NCBI GenBank assembly: GCA_031769625.1
Contig: JAUIMM010000689.1
Span: 503,501-567,500, forward strand
Length of the DNA: 64,000 bases
Source: Taudactylus pleione
Lineage: Eukaryota; Chordata; Amphibia; Anura; Myobatrachidae
Direction of reading: 5' to 3'
Below the pieces are notes generated by a model. That model saw only the letters and a program-made list of their open reading frames with translations, did not search any database and was not told where the DNA came from. Both the position numbers and the translations under genes were made by a program. Shown here in pieces: positions 21,110 to 31,430 of the stretch (positions are counted from its first letter, which is position 1; every line of letters begins with the position of its first letter).

Positions 21110-22654
21110 TTACTGCTTTAACTGTTTACTCATTGTTATAAGATACCTTACAGTAACCTCGTTGTTACTTTTCAAATCTTCCTGCGGACTTATAATCAAA
21201 TGAGGTTGTCTACCAAACAGTATTTCAAAGGGGGACAGATTGAGAGGGGGTCTAGGAGTTGTCCTGATACTGTGAAGGACAAGTGGTAGTGCTTCTGGCC
21301 AGCCCAGTCCAGTTTCTGCCATGATTTTACTTAATTTGTTTTTAATGGTACCGTTCATTCTCTCCACCTTGGCACTGGCTTGCGGTCGGTAGGGGATGTG
21401 AAGTCTACTATTAATACCCATCAGCTTACACATGTTTTGGAAGACATCACCTGTGAAATGAGTACCCCTATCACTTTTGATAATTCTACGGATTCTGTAT
21501 CTGCATACAAACTCCTGAACAATTTTCTTAGCAGTAAACGCAGCAGTATTAGTGGTAGCTGGGTATGCCTCAACTTAATTAGAAAACACATCAGTGCACA
21601 CTAATACATACTTGAGATTTCTGCAAGATGGTAATTGGATGAAATCAATTTGAATTACCTGAAAAGGTCCGTTGATCGAAGGAATGTGGGATGGTTCGGT
21701 AGGGATCATTTTCCCAATGTTTTTCCTTAAGCAGGTCAGACAGGACATTGCTCTCTTTTCCACTTGAGAAGAAAAACCTGATGCACACCAGTATACTCTC
21801 ACCAATTTGCACATACCTTGCTTTCCCAAGTGAGTCAGACCGTGCACTGCCTCAGCCAGGCTTGAGTAGTATGCCTTGGGAGCCACTGGTTTACCTTGTC
21901 CATCTCTCCAGAGTCCAGAAGACTCTTGCCCACATCCCTTGGACCTCCAGACTGCCTTTTCCTGGATGGAACACAAATTTCGCATCTCAATTAATTTCAG
22001 CATGTCAATCGTTTGAAACATCATTTGGTTAATTGGCACATTTACTTTTAACCCTGCTGCCCATTTGGCAGCTTTGTCTGCCCTGTTGTTGCCCAGTGAC
22101 ACCGGATCATCCTCACATGTATGGGCTTTACACTTAATTACTGCCACTGTCTTAGGCAATTGGATCGCTGTCAGTAGTCCTTTTATATGTCTGGAATGTG
22201 CGATTGGTGTGCCTGCTGCTGTCATAAAATTTCTCAGACACCATAGAGCCCCGAAATCATGTACCACCCCGAAGGCGTACCTAGAGTCAGTGTAGATATT
22301 AGCAGATTTACCTTCCGCTAATTCACACGCTCTCTTTAATGCCACCAGTTCCGCCACTTGGGCCGAGTGTGGTGGGCCTAAAGGTTTGGCCTCTATGACA
22401 TCATCGTCATTTACCACAGCATAACCTGTACATAACTCTCCAGTGTCAGTTTGTCTATGACAACTCCCATCCATGTAAAATGTCACATCTACATTTTCTA
22501 AAGGTGTATCCTGTATGTCAGGTCTTGCAGTAAAGGTTTGATTCAGATATTCCAGACAGTCATGTGCATCAATATGCCTGCATAACTCACCTTCCGCCAG
22601 TGACTCACCTCTCTTCACCATTTGTGCATCATGTTGCACATATGGTAAATACAT
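21110..22654 (-). pseudogene. pol: ERV pol: RNase H and integrase part
   Basis: The RNase H domain comes first (22654 downward), with FYMDGSC, ELVALKRACE and IYTDSRYAF carrying its acidic residues. The integrase follows. Its zinc-binding HHCC part is visible as GLTHLGKQG and CLTC, and the catalytic core begins IQIDF and continues to VLVCTDVFSN near 21575. An in-frame stop follows there. The same frame reopens before 21433 and includes IPYRPQASAKVERMNG with the catalytic glutamate, then ends at 21110. A separate frameshift between 22654 and 22867 cuts this part off from the RT. Confidence 0.87.
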
Positions 22655-22866
22655 AGCTGGATTTAATGTACTGCACCATTTGATGGTGATGTTTGCAGGT
22701 GCTATAAGGGCTAGTTACCATTTTGTGAATCTAGCTGAGGAGACATGTCTGGTTTGGGCAGAGTTTAGCAAAGCAGATACAGCATGGGGAGTATAGACAA
22801 TCATATCATTGCCTAGTACCACATCCTCACTCTTACTGACCAATAGAGCAGTTGCTGCTACACTTC

Positions 22867-23949
22867 TTAAACACGTCGGGAGTGATCTTGCACTGTGTCC
22901 AATTGTGCACTGTAGTATGCTACGGGTCTAATGGCATCACCATGTTTTTGGGTGAGGACACCTGCTGCACAACCATTAGCTTCCGCACAATACAAATCAA
23001 AAGGTTTTTCATAATCAGGTATTCCCAGTGCAGGTGCTCTTGTCAGACTATCCTTAAGATTAAGGAAAGCCTGCTCTGATTCCTCTGTGTGTATGACACG
23101 ATCAGGCTTTGAGGAAGAGACTAAGTCCTGTAATGGCAAGGCCAAAATAGAAAAACCTGGGATCCACTTTCTGCAGTATCCACACATTCCCAAGAAGGTA
23201 CAAATTTGCAGTTGGTTCTGCGGCAGTGTCATGGTCTGTATGGCTTGGATTCTGTCATTTGTCAGATGTCGTACTCCCTGGGTTAGGCAATGTCCCAAGT
23301 ATTTAACCCTGGACTGACATGGCTGCAGTTTGTCCTTAGCAACCTTGTGTCCTGTTTGCGAGAGATGAAGCAATAAAAGTTTAATATCATTTAAACATGA
23401 CATAAATGAATCAGAACATAACAATAAATTGTCCACATATTGTATTAGAACAGATCCACTGGCAGGTTGAAAAGATTGTAAACAGTCATGTAAGGCCTGG
23501 GAGAAGATACTGGGGCTGTCTATGAAGCCCTGGGGCAATCGTGTACATGTGTATTGTACACCCCTGTATGTAAAAGCGAATAGGTACTGACAGTCAGGAT
23601 GAAGAGGTACAGAGAAGAAAGCAGAACAGAGGTCTATGACAGTGAAATGGGTTGCATTTGTTGGTATCTGCATAAGAATGACAGCTGGATTCGGCACTAT
23701 GGGAAATTAGCTCTCTACTACCTTATTAACCCCTCTAAGGTTTTGTACCAGCCTGTAACCCCTCCCACCACTTTTCTTCACAGGACTGTTAGCTACACTT
23801 GCTGTATGGACTAAAATTCCCTGCTGTAATAACCGCTCAATTATGGGATAAACCCCTAACTGTACCTCCTGTTTTAATGGGTACTGGGGAATTTTTGGAG
23901 CTTGCCTACCGCTTTTTAGGTTTACCATTATGGGAGATACATTTGCCAT
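22867..23949 (-). pseudogene. pol: ERV pol: reverse transcriptase part
   Basis: This is retroviral reverse transcriptase on the minus strand, with an N-terminal palm (PQYPLKQEVQLGVYPIIERLL), an in-frame stop near 23704, then DLCSAFFSVPLH, LPQGFIDSPSIFSQ and the catalytic box. The box reads YVDN (23428-23439) rather than YVDD, so the second catalytic aspartate is an asparagine. The connection region follows (KYLGHCLTQG, FLGMCGYCRKWIPGFS). It lies in frame with the protease upstream apart from single stops. Confidence 0.88.
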
Positions 23950-24000
23950 TAATACAGTGTCCTGTCCATCTTTGGTCCAAAGTGAATCGGGAATTTGGGA

Positions 24001-24414
24001 TTACATTTGATCTACCTGAGATGGATTTTTAACTGAACCAGTAGAGTGATACATTATCCATTCGGGAGTGTGCAACATATCCCTCACCTCATGCGCAACT
24101 CTCTCTGGGATGTCTAAGAATATACCATCAGGGGTACAATATATGATAGATCCCATCTTACATAACAAATCCCTTCCCAGTAGGTTAGTAGGAGCCGCTG
24201 CTGTCAGGAGAAAAGAATACCTGGTATGCAATGGCCCGATAGTAACCTCTGTGGATTTGGTTAAAGGATAATGTAGCACTTTACCCGTTACACCCATTGC
24301 TGGTACTGTCTCACTGGTCACCTGTAAATTTGCTGGAGATTTTATCACTGACCTGGTCGCCCCTGTGTCTACAAGAAAAGGATGTTCAGTACCAGCTACA
24401 TCAACCATCATCAC
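24001..24414 (-). pseudogene. pro: ERV protease
   Basis: This is the aspartic protease that would cleave the viral polyproteins. The active-site signature LVDTGATRSV is present near 24350-24375, followed by the flap region and the typical LLGRDLL motif near the C-terminus. The frame is the same as gag upstream and RT downstream. A stop at 24001 separates it from RT. This layout (gag, UAG, pro-pol in one frame) is the gammaretroviral arrangement. Confidence 0.87.
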
Positions 24415-24495
24415 CGGTTCTTCCCTAGTACTTCCAGTTAACCTGACTATCTGTAGACTACAGGTATGACCTGACCCCTAGCGTTGACTTTCACT

Positions 24496-26339
24496 CTACA
24501 ATACAGCATTTAAGGCCACAAATGGAGCTGGTGACTGTTGGAAATTTCCTGTACTCTGTGTATATCCCTTATGTGGATATCCAGGTACTCCCTGATTAGG
24601 GGGTCCTACCTTCTTAACCTTACAGTACCTACTTACATGTCCCACTTGGTTGCAGTTAAAGCACCTTCGTGAGTGGGGTGGATGAAAGGGTTGCTTTGTG
24701 GGTTGAGAGGTAGGGAAAGATTGTGGGTGTGGATAAGGATTTTGAGGGTAATATGGTGGTTGTGGATAGTATGGGTTTGTGGCTGTGTGTGATAAGTGGG
24801 GTAGGGCTGTGGTGGTGCAGGATTGGTGAGGGTGTGTAGCGGTACAGGTGCATGTGTGTCTGGTGGCTGTGATGTTACATTCTAGAGCTTGAATACCAAC
24901 AGCCATTTGTTTCTCGCTCTGTGTCTCTCTCTTCTTGAGGATGTTTTTATCATGCTCAATAGTGGATTCCCTGAGTGTGTCTACAGTAACTCCCCTCCAG
25001 CCAGGTAGTGAGGTCTGGACTCGGGTCTTTAGATTGTTTTTAAGATCATCCATAAGTACCGTGATGATCATTTCCCTGTAATGAGTGCTATCTTTAATAT
25101 CTTCTATCCCAGTGTACTGGGTGATAGTCTGTAGAGCTCGGGTGCAGTAATCTTCTGCAGATTCACTCTCTTTTTGTTTTATGGTGAAAATTTTACTCCA
25201 GTTAACTACTACTGGAAAATATACACCCAACTGAGTTATTATGCGGGTAATGTTACCTTGGTTACCCTCGTCTGTTAAAGGACCATCTCCATCCAATACA
25301 CAATCTGTGATAAACTTTTTCATGTCGGTATTGTGTGGAAGACACGCCCTTAACACCACTCGCCAATCCTTATTGGTTGCTCGTGAGCATTACCCAAATT
25401 TTTCAAAAATCTTTGGCATTTTGATAATTCCTTTTTAGGGTCATGGAAATCATTCATTATGGAATTTATCTCCGCTCTTGTCCAAGGACAATGCATTGCT
25501 ACCTCCATTGTGGGCGCTACACCATTCGCATCCACATTCCCATTTGGAACAGTTATTGTCCAGATGGGATGCAGACCGGCCGCACTGCTACCTTTGACCT
25601 TGTTATCTGGCTGGAGATTTAGCCTATTACTGCTACGTATAGGGTTAACAAATTCCTCTACGGGTGCAGTGGATGTTAACACTTCCTGTACTATCACTGA
25701 TGAAGATGGGGCCACCACTCGTGCTTGTTGTGATGGAGCATCTAACATGTGTACAGCATGGGAAATGGCAGACATAACAACAGGTTCATCATCCGCATCA
25801 TAAACATTTTCCTTACTCAAGAGAGGGTACAAGTTACTTGTTACATTTTTATGAGTTTTTACATCGACTGTACCTCCACCCCCATCCACATAGGGCGGTG
25901 GTGGTGCGCGTGAACCACTGGCAAGACATTCCTCAATGCTACCTTGCTGTGTGTGCGCGCTATTTCACAGCACGCACGCACTGCAGTTTAACACTGCGTG
26001 TGCACTCTCCTTCATCGTGCTAGTTTGCGTCACGTACACACCTTTAAGCCACGCATCCACCTCATACTGCCACAACTTTAAACACTCGTTATACTTTATC
26101 TTTTTCATTCGAGAGTGCACCATAAAGATGCTATCTTGGACATTGTTCAATACCTCCTTATCAAAGCTGCCAATTCTGGGAAACGGTTTAACACTCTTCC
26201 TCGTCATTTTAAACCATACATCACAGTACCTAGTTGCATAAGCACTGTACCTAGTATGCATAATATGCTGTGCTGACCCAAGCGGCGCTTCCAACAGCAG
26301 CACATCATCTAACATCTCTACCGTTTGCTTGGCTTCCAT
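24496..26339 (-). pseudogene. gag: ERV gag remnant
   Basis: This is the structural polyprotein (matrix, capsid, nucleocapsid) on the minus strand. The probable start ATG is at 26339. The matrix-like part runs to a stop near 25965. The same frame continues past a PPPPY late-domain motif near 25890-25905, which would recruit host WW-domain ubiquitin ligases for budding. A frameshift lies near 25350-25360. The capsid region follows, then a proline/histidine/tyrosine-rich linker, then a single CCHC zinc knuckle (CFNCNQVGHVSRYC, about 24615-24660). The gene ends at a UAG (24496-24498), and a second in-frame UAG lies six codons further on, before the protease. Confidence 0.86.
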
Positions 26340-26376
26340 CCTGGGAAAATAACCCTAAGCTTTTCAATAGGCAGTG

Positions 26377-26887
26377 GCAAACGCAGGATTTCCAGAGGGG
26401 GGTTTCCAAATGCTTAATTTTACAGCGAGTGTGGCCTGTCAATGAAGAGGGCAGAATTAGTACTTTAATAAGCGTCATACAAAGTGTATTCTGTGTAATA
26501 ATTCCAGCATATACAGGACCAGTGACCACAGTAAGCCATTAGATGCATCAGTAGGCCATATTACCTGAGCTGAACGTATTTATTTTAGATGTAGGCACCA
26601 TTCCAGAGCATTGGAGCAAGTCCGGGAGCCTGGAGGAGAAGAAACTAGCACTGCCCTGGACATATATGTACATATTGGGCTATATAGCAGTTCATCTCTA
26701 ACAAAGCATGTTTTCCAGATCTCCTAGTTGGTGCACAGGTGATTTAATACTGGCTGATACATGTTAAAAGATCCACAGGTGGTGCTAATCATAGTAACAT
26801 TCTATTATATTACTATTTCTACTGTGGTCATGGTGTGGGCTGGGGAGGGGGGTTTCCAGGCAGACGGGAAACCCCCCTGCGTTTGCC
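26377..26887. mobile_element. MITE inserted in the ERV leader
   Basis: The inverted ends are GGCAAACGCAGG (26377-26388) and CCTGCGTTTGCC (26876-26887), each followed inward by G-rich or C-rich stretches and a TTTCC motif. There is no coding capacity. It lies between the gag start and the primer-binding site, so it landed after the ERV integrated. The rest of the leader (26888-27790) has no gene. Confidence 0.7.
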
Positions 26888-27790
26888 TATGATAGGGATT
26901 TAGACTGGTGAAAGAACATCAAGGCTACTTTCACTTACCTGTGGATGATATTAACAGGATGCACCCACACACCTATGGAAGAATAACCAGGCTGCTTCCA
27001 CACACCTAATCCCTTTTTGACTACCTTTTGCATTTAGGCAGTCCAATAATACCTACCCTTTTCAGTGATTTCGTCCACCCTCTGCTCAGTTCACAATCAC
27101 AATTTGCCACAACTGTGCAGTTCAGTTACAATGCTCAAATAACGCTAACTGATCACTGAATACTGCAATCACACTGAGAGCCGAAACCTACAACAAAGAC
27201 AGCAACTACACCTGCTTATGTGTATAGACTGCGGTATCTACTACCAAGCCACTAGGCCGACACCAGGCACCTAGCACTTAAGGGTCCTACGATACCCTTA
27301 ACTAGGGAACATGTTACCCCTACCAACAAATGTTCACTGTTACATAACCTTTTTCTGCGCAGAAAAATAAAAGGCAACACTGATCAAGATATTTACAACA
27401 ATGCTATCTATCAATATCACAATGCAATCTCAATGGCTTTGTTTAAAACATGTGGAAGCAATACAGGAAATACGTACACGCTATTGTGCAACTTGTCGCA
27501 TACACAATAATGCGACTACTACACAAAACGTATTATTACCCTTACGCTATTGTGCGACTTCCCCTTTTAAAATGAAAATTCTATCAATGAAGAAAAAAAC
27601 TTCTTCCTCCCTTGTCCCTGCATTCTAATCAGCACTCCTTGAACTCACACAATAATGGGTAGCGGACTCTCAGCAACAAAGTGGTAGCAGGTATTCGAAG
27701 GCACAATGCGTTCTTTCCTGCTATGGTGCCTCCACCCTTTTGCTGAGAGATCGCTGACCGAGTGTTACCGTATGACTGGTGGCGTGATTT

Positions 27791-27808
27791 CACACTGCGA
27801 GCCCCCAA
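27791..27808 (-). promoter_or_regulatory. ERV primer-binding site, proline-tRNA-like
   Basis: Two bases inside the 5' LTR, the minus strand reads TGGGGGCTCGCAGTGTG. The first ten bases equal the start of the classic proline-tRNA binding site (TGGGGGCTCG), but the remainder does not match it. Confidence 0.65.
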
Positions 27809-27809
27809 C

Positions 27810-28861
27810 TATCGATTCCTACCTATCTATACACTCTAAAATTGTCGCTGTTTAGCTGTTTAGCGTTATAAGTCGCAAAATAAATAATTGCTTTCAGACT
27901 TTGATTGTGATTCCAAAGCACAAAAAGTTATTATTCAACATAAAAACAGATGGTTACACGCTGTGATCTAAATACAATTAACGCAAAATAAATCATACAG
28001 TCACAAGGTACAGTCATTACATACACACGCGCTCTGGATCCAGATCCCGGCATCAAAGACGAAACCTCCGTCAACAGCAAAACAAGAAGACTGGCATCTA
28101 GTTTCAGAGAGCCCATATATATACTCTAACAGAGATAGGCAATACAATAGAACAGGTTGGCATGATTCCATTGGTTCTTATTTCTGGTTCTTCTGTTACA
28201 GTACAGTTCATAGGTCAATTCGTATGGTCACATTCTTTGTGTCCATTTTCCCGCTGCATTAGACTGGCTGCATTACAAGAAACATTTCAATCCCTAACTC
28301 TCTATGATCCATAACTTGCAGACACATGTTGCGATTTCTTCCCCGATGGAACCGGAAATCTGCAAAGACACAGTGGTTTAGAATTACACCAAACACGGTC
28401 TGCTTATCATATACTAAACCTTAGATATCAAATAACATGTATTTCACAACATTAATGATAATGAATAAAACCTTAAATATTAACCTTAATGCTAGGGAAC
28501 CTTTTTATGTAAGTGTGCAGTGTGTAAGTATTGGGGTATTGAGAAAAGATGCTAGTAAGCGTTGTGCGGCTACGTGTTTTGTGGAGTACACCGTGGTATG
28601 TGTTTTGCAGGGTTAATCATATTATATGTTTTAGTAACTCTCTGTATTTATATAATGGGGACTTTTAACATCTTTCTATTGCATGGGAATCGCACGACGC
28701 TAAATAATAGCATCACCGTATGTACTTATAATGTGTAAGGTTCGCTAAAATGGCACTGGGCGGTCAGTCGCAAAATGACATTTTGTTGCCATTCGCAAGA
28801 TGGCATCGTGCAGATTTATTTTTAAACAGATTCTGTCTCAGCCAATTATCCAGCTTCGACA
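27810..28861 (-). repeat. ERV 5' LTR
   Basis: This 1,052-bp LTR pairs with 17843-18896. The copies differ by scattered substitutions and several small indels (for example an extra GTTTAGC near 27852 here), so the insertion is not recent. The copies could date the integration. Confidence 0.92.
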
Positions 28862-28865
28862 GTTG

Positions 28866-29489
28866 TGGATGAGGTAAAATATGAGAGGAAAACTGGAAGT
28901 AGGAATGGTGGCTGTATACGAATAGACAGTGCAGTAAATTCAGAAATGCAGGTGAAAGTTCAGTGTTGGTATGTGCACAATGACAACAGACTAATTTAGT
29001 GAAATAATTGTGGTTTTATAGGTGCAGAAAATAAATATTAAAGTAGACAATGTTAGAAGTGTGAGGATGTGTGGATAGATAAACAAGCAATGATAATTCA
29101 GATAGGACTTTCACGGGTAATGAGGCAAATTGACATTGGTACAGATATGGTCAGATGTTATTGAAAAAAAAAAAGCCAGGCCAAATAGTTGCAAGCAATG
29201 TCCAAAGTTCCTGCAGTGTCTAAGCGGGAAGTTCAATGTCGAATGTCCAGGTTATGCAGACAACAGGTGTTTTTTTTAGGAGAATCAACAAACTCACAAT
29301 TGTTGGATCAAAGTTTCCCTTCTAAAGCAGAGATGTTTTCCGTCAATGTAACACCAAAATTATGCTGAAAAAGTATGTGCAATTTGAAAATATGCACTTG
29401 AATAATATGCAGTCAAATTTGCTGCAGCCTATGGGATGATCCTTATGTGAGGAGTCCTGACATAAGATGAATAGATCCCACCAATTGAA
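28866..29489 (-). other. Probable continuation of the L2 copy beyond the ERV
   Basis: This sequence directly abuts the ERV target duplication and shares the A/G-rich, minus-strand LINE-like texture of 17400-17838. I recognise no protein motif, so the assignment rests on position alone. Confidence 0.35.
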
Positions 29490-29952
29490 TCGGTATGTAA
29501 TGCTGGCCGATCAAATACCAACAGCGGCTGCCCGGCGGGTCAAAATCCCGACACCTGGAGGTAAGTACCCTAACCCTCTCCTCTTCCCCCTAACCCTAAC
29601 CCTCCATTAGGGGTGCTTAACACTAACCTCCCCCCATGGGTGCCTAAACCTAACCCCCCCTCCCCGCACCATAAACCAAACCCTCCCGGGGGGTGCCTAA
29701 CCCTAACCTCCCCCCTAGTGCCTAACCCTAACCACCCCTTCCCCTAGCCTAACCTTCCCAGGGGGGAGTGAATAATCCTAAATCCCCCTGGGGGTTCCTA
29801 AACCTAATCCCCCCAGCCCCGGGCTAAGTGAATACCTACGATCGGTTCGTAGTTCTGCCGTCGGGATTAACATAGGCATCGGTATATCGACATCCTTGCC
29901 TTGCCGGGATTACTCTGTCGGGATTGAGACCTCTCATAACTACATCCCCCAC
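29490..29952. mobile_element. MITE with CCCTAACC-rich interior, copy 1
   Basis: The left part contains CAACAGCGGCTGCCC and the right end CATAACTACATCCCC, matching the left and right parts of the element at 31066-31322. The interior is a degenerate run of CCTAACCCTAACC-type units with C runs. No gene lies inside. Confidence 0.55.
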
Positions 29953-31065
29953 GAATCTGCCCCCTAACCCTTTGTTTATGTTAACTTCTCTGTTAACGCC
30001 AGGGCCCAATGGATCCCTAAACATACAAGATGTGGGTCTGGGCCTGCCCCCTTTTCTCTCCCTAACCTTTCTTCACCTATAACCTGCAGCATCGGTAGCA
30101 AGTCCCTAAATCTACGATCTATGATTTTACATGACAAAGCACACATCAGTCACCACGGCTCCAATTTTTGCTTCCTCCAAGAAATCTACCATTACCTCTA
30201 TACTACCTCTCAAATTCTTCTACAACCCCCATCCCCCTACATCCTCTCTATGAGATGGAGCCTGATCACACTACTCGGCACTGGTTTCCAACCTGATTAA
30301 AGGAATCCAAGTGTCTTTTTGCCAAGAATAACAAAATGTTGTTGCTGAATTCCAACAGGATCTCTCTTTTCTCGGGGGCAGAACTGATGCCGAAGTCAGT
30401 TCAGATCCCCACCCGAGATTCATCCACTCTCCTTGGCTTGCTTAGAAAACATGCCCTGTATGACACCTGGTGATTGAGAAACTGAAAAACATTTCTCAGA
30501 CCCCCACCAGGTGTACACTCGCCTACATATGCTCTTTATAGCTTACTCCATCACACACACGGTTTCCTTGGAGGTTATAATTCCTTTTTCCTTGTCATAC
30601 CATGCCGGGGCTTACTTTCTTTTAGAGCTCATAAAAGTTTTTTCTTAATGCCCCAGATGATGATTAGATGATTCTTTACTTTTGAATTCCTCACTGGTCT
30701 TGGACCTCTCCTCTATTCTGACAGTTTTTCACAATTAACAATAGGGATAATATAATGCCAGATAACGGATGAGAAGCTCATAAAGCAACTATTCAGGGCA
30801 AAGTCATAAGTTTAGCCTCCCATGTCAAAAATCAAGCTAGTCTGGATGTTTTCTTGAGAATCACAGATTTTCTTGCTTCTTGCTCAACATAAAATATTTC
30901 CAACACGTCATCTTCTCACTCTGATCGATGCTCATAGAGGTCAGCTTAACACCATCCTTTCTATCTGTGCTGCTAGCACTCTTAAGAAAGTAAATTAACG
31001 CTTTTATGACAAGACGGACAAGCTGACTCTATTAGTCAGTAAACTGCAACAAAAGATTTGTTGGG

Positions 31066-31322
31066 TACAGGATCCCGGAGTTCAGGATGCCAACAATCAG
31101 AATACAGACAGCGGCATCCCAACAGAATCCTGACAGAATTTGGTAAGTAACCCTTCCCCCTAACCCACCTTTCCCGCAGCCAAATCTTCCCCTCACATGC
31201 CCTAACCCTCCACCTAGTCCCTAACCCGTATCCAAAATCTAACCCTCATACTCACCATCGGGATGTCAGCAGTTGTGATTCCGGCACCAGCATCCTGACC
31301 ATCGGGATGATAACTACATCCC
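31066..31322. mobile_element. MITE with CCCTAACC-rich interior, copy 2
   Basis: Left end GGGTACAGGATCCCGGAGTT; the right end, read on the minus strand, is GGATGTAGTTATCATCCCGA. The ends share the GATCCCG/CATCCCG and TCAGGATGC motifs in inverted orientation. The interior holds C-rich CCTAACCC-like units. It is about 257 bp. Confidence 0.62.
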
Positions 31323-31430
31323 TTTCTGATCTTATTGATAGGATCAAGAAACAGTGTAATTTATCTTTCATTATGACCCCCAATGAAATTGTTGACAAGT
31401 TTCATTGTTTTTATCAAGCCCTCTATAAAC

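Larger units (their letters stand above)
17843..28861 (-). mobile_element. Endogenous retrovirus, class I (gamma/epsilon-like), complete but defective
   Basis: This 11-kb provirus lies on the minus strand with two LTRs of about 1,050 bp and the remains of gag, pro, pol and env in the standard order. The flanks carry the duplication GTTG (17839-17842 and 28862-28865; GTTGT if the last LTR base is shared). The primer-binding site starts TGGGGGCTCG, like proline-tRNA sites of gammaretroviruses. Gag and pol are in the same frame separated by UAG codons, as in gamma-type readthrough. The env TM segment is also gamma-like. Every gene has stops or frameshifts, so it cannot encode a virus. A 0.5-kb MITE sits in the leader. 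It interrupts an L2 LINE. Confidence 0.92.

Noticed and set aside
29570..29830. Interstitial telomeric repeat (CCCTAACCC)
   Set aside because: The units are irregular, interrupted by C runs and other text, and enclosed by MITE-like ends.
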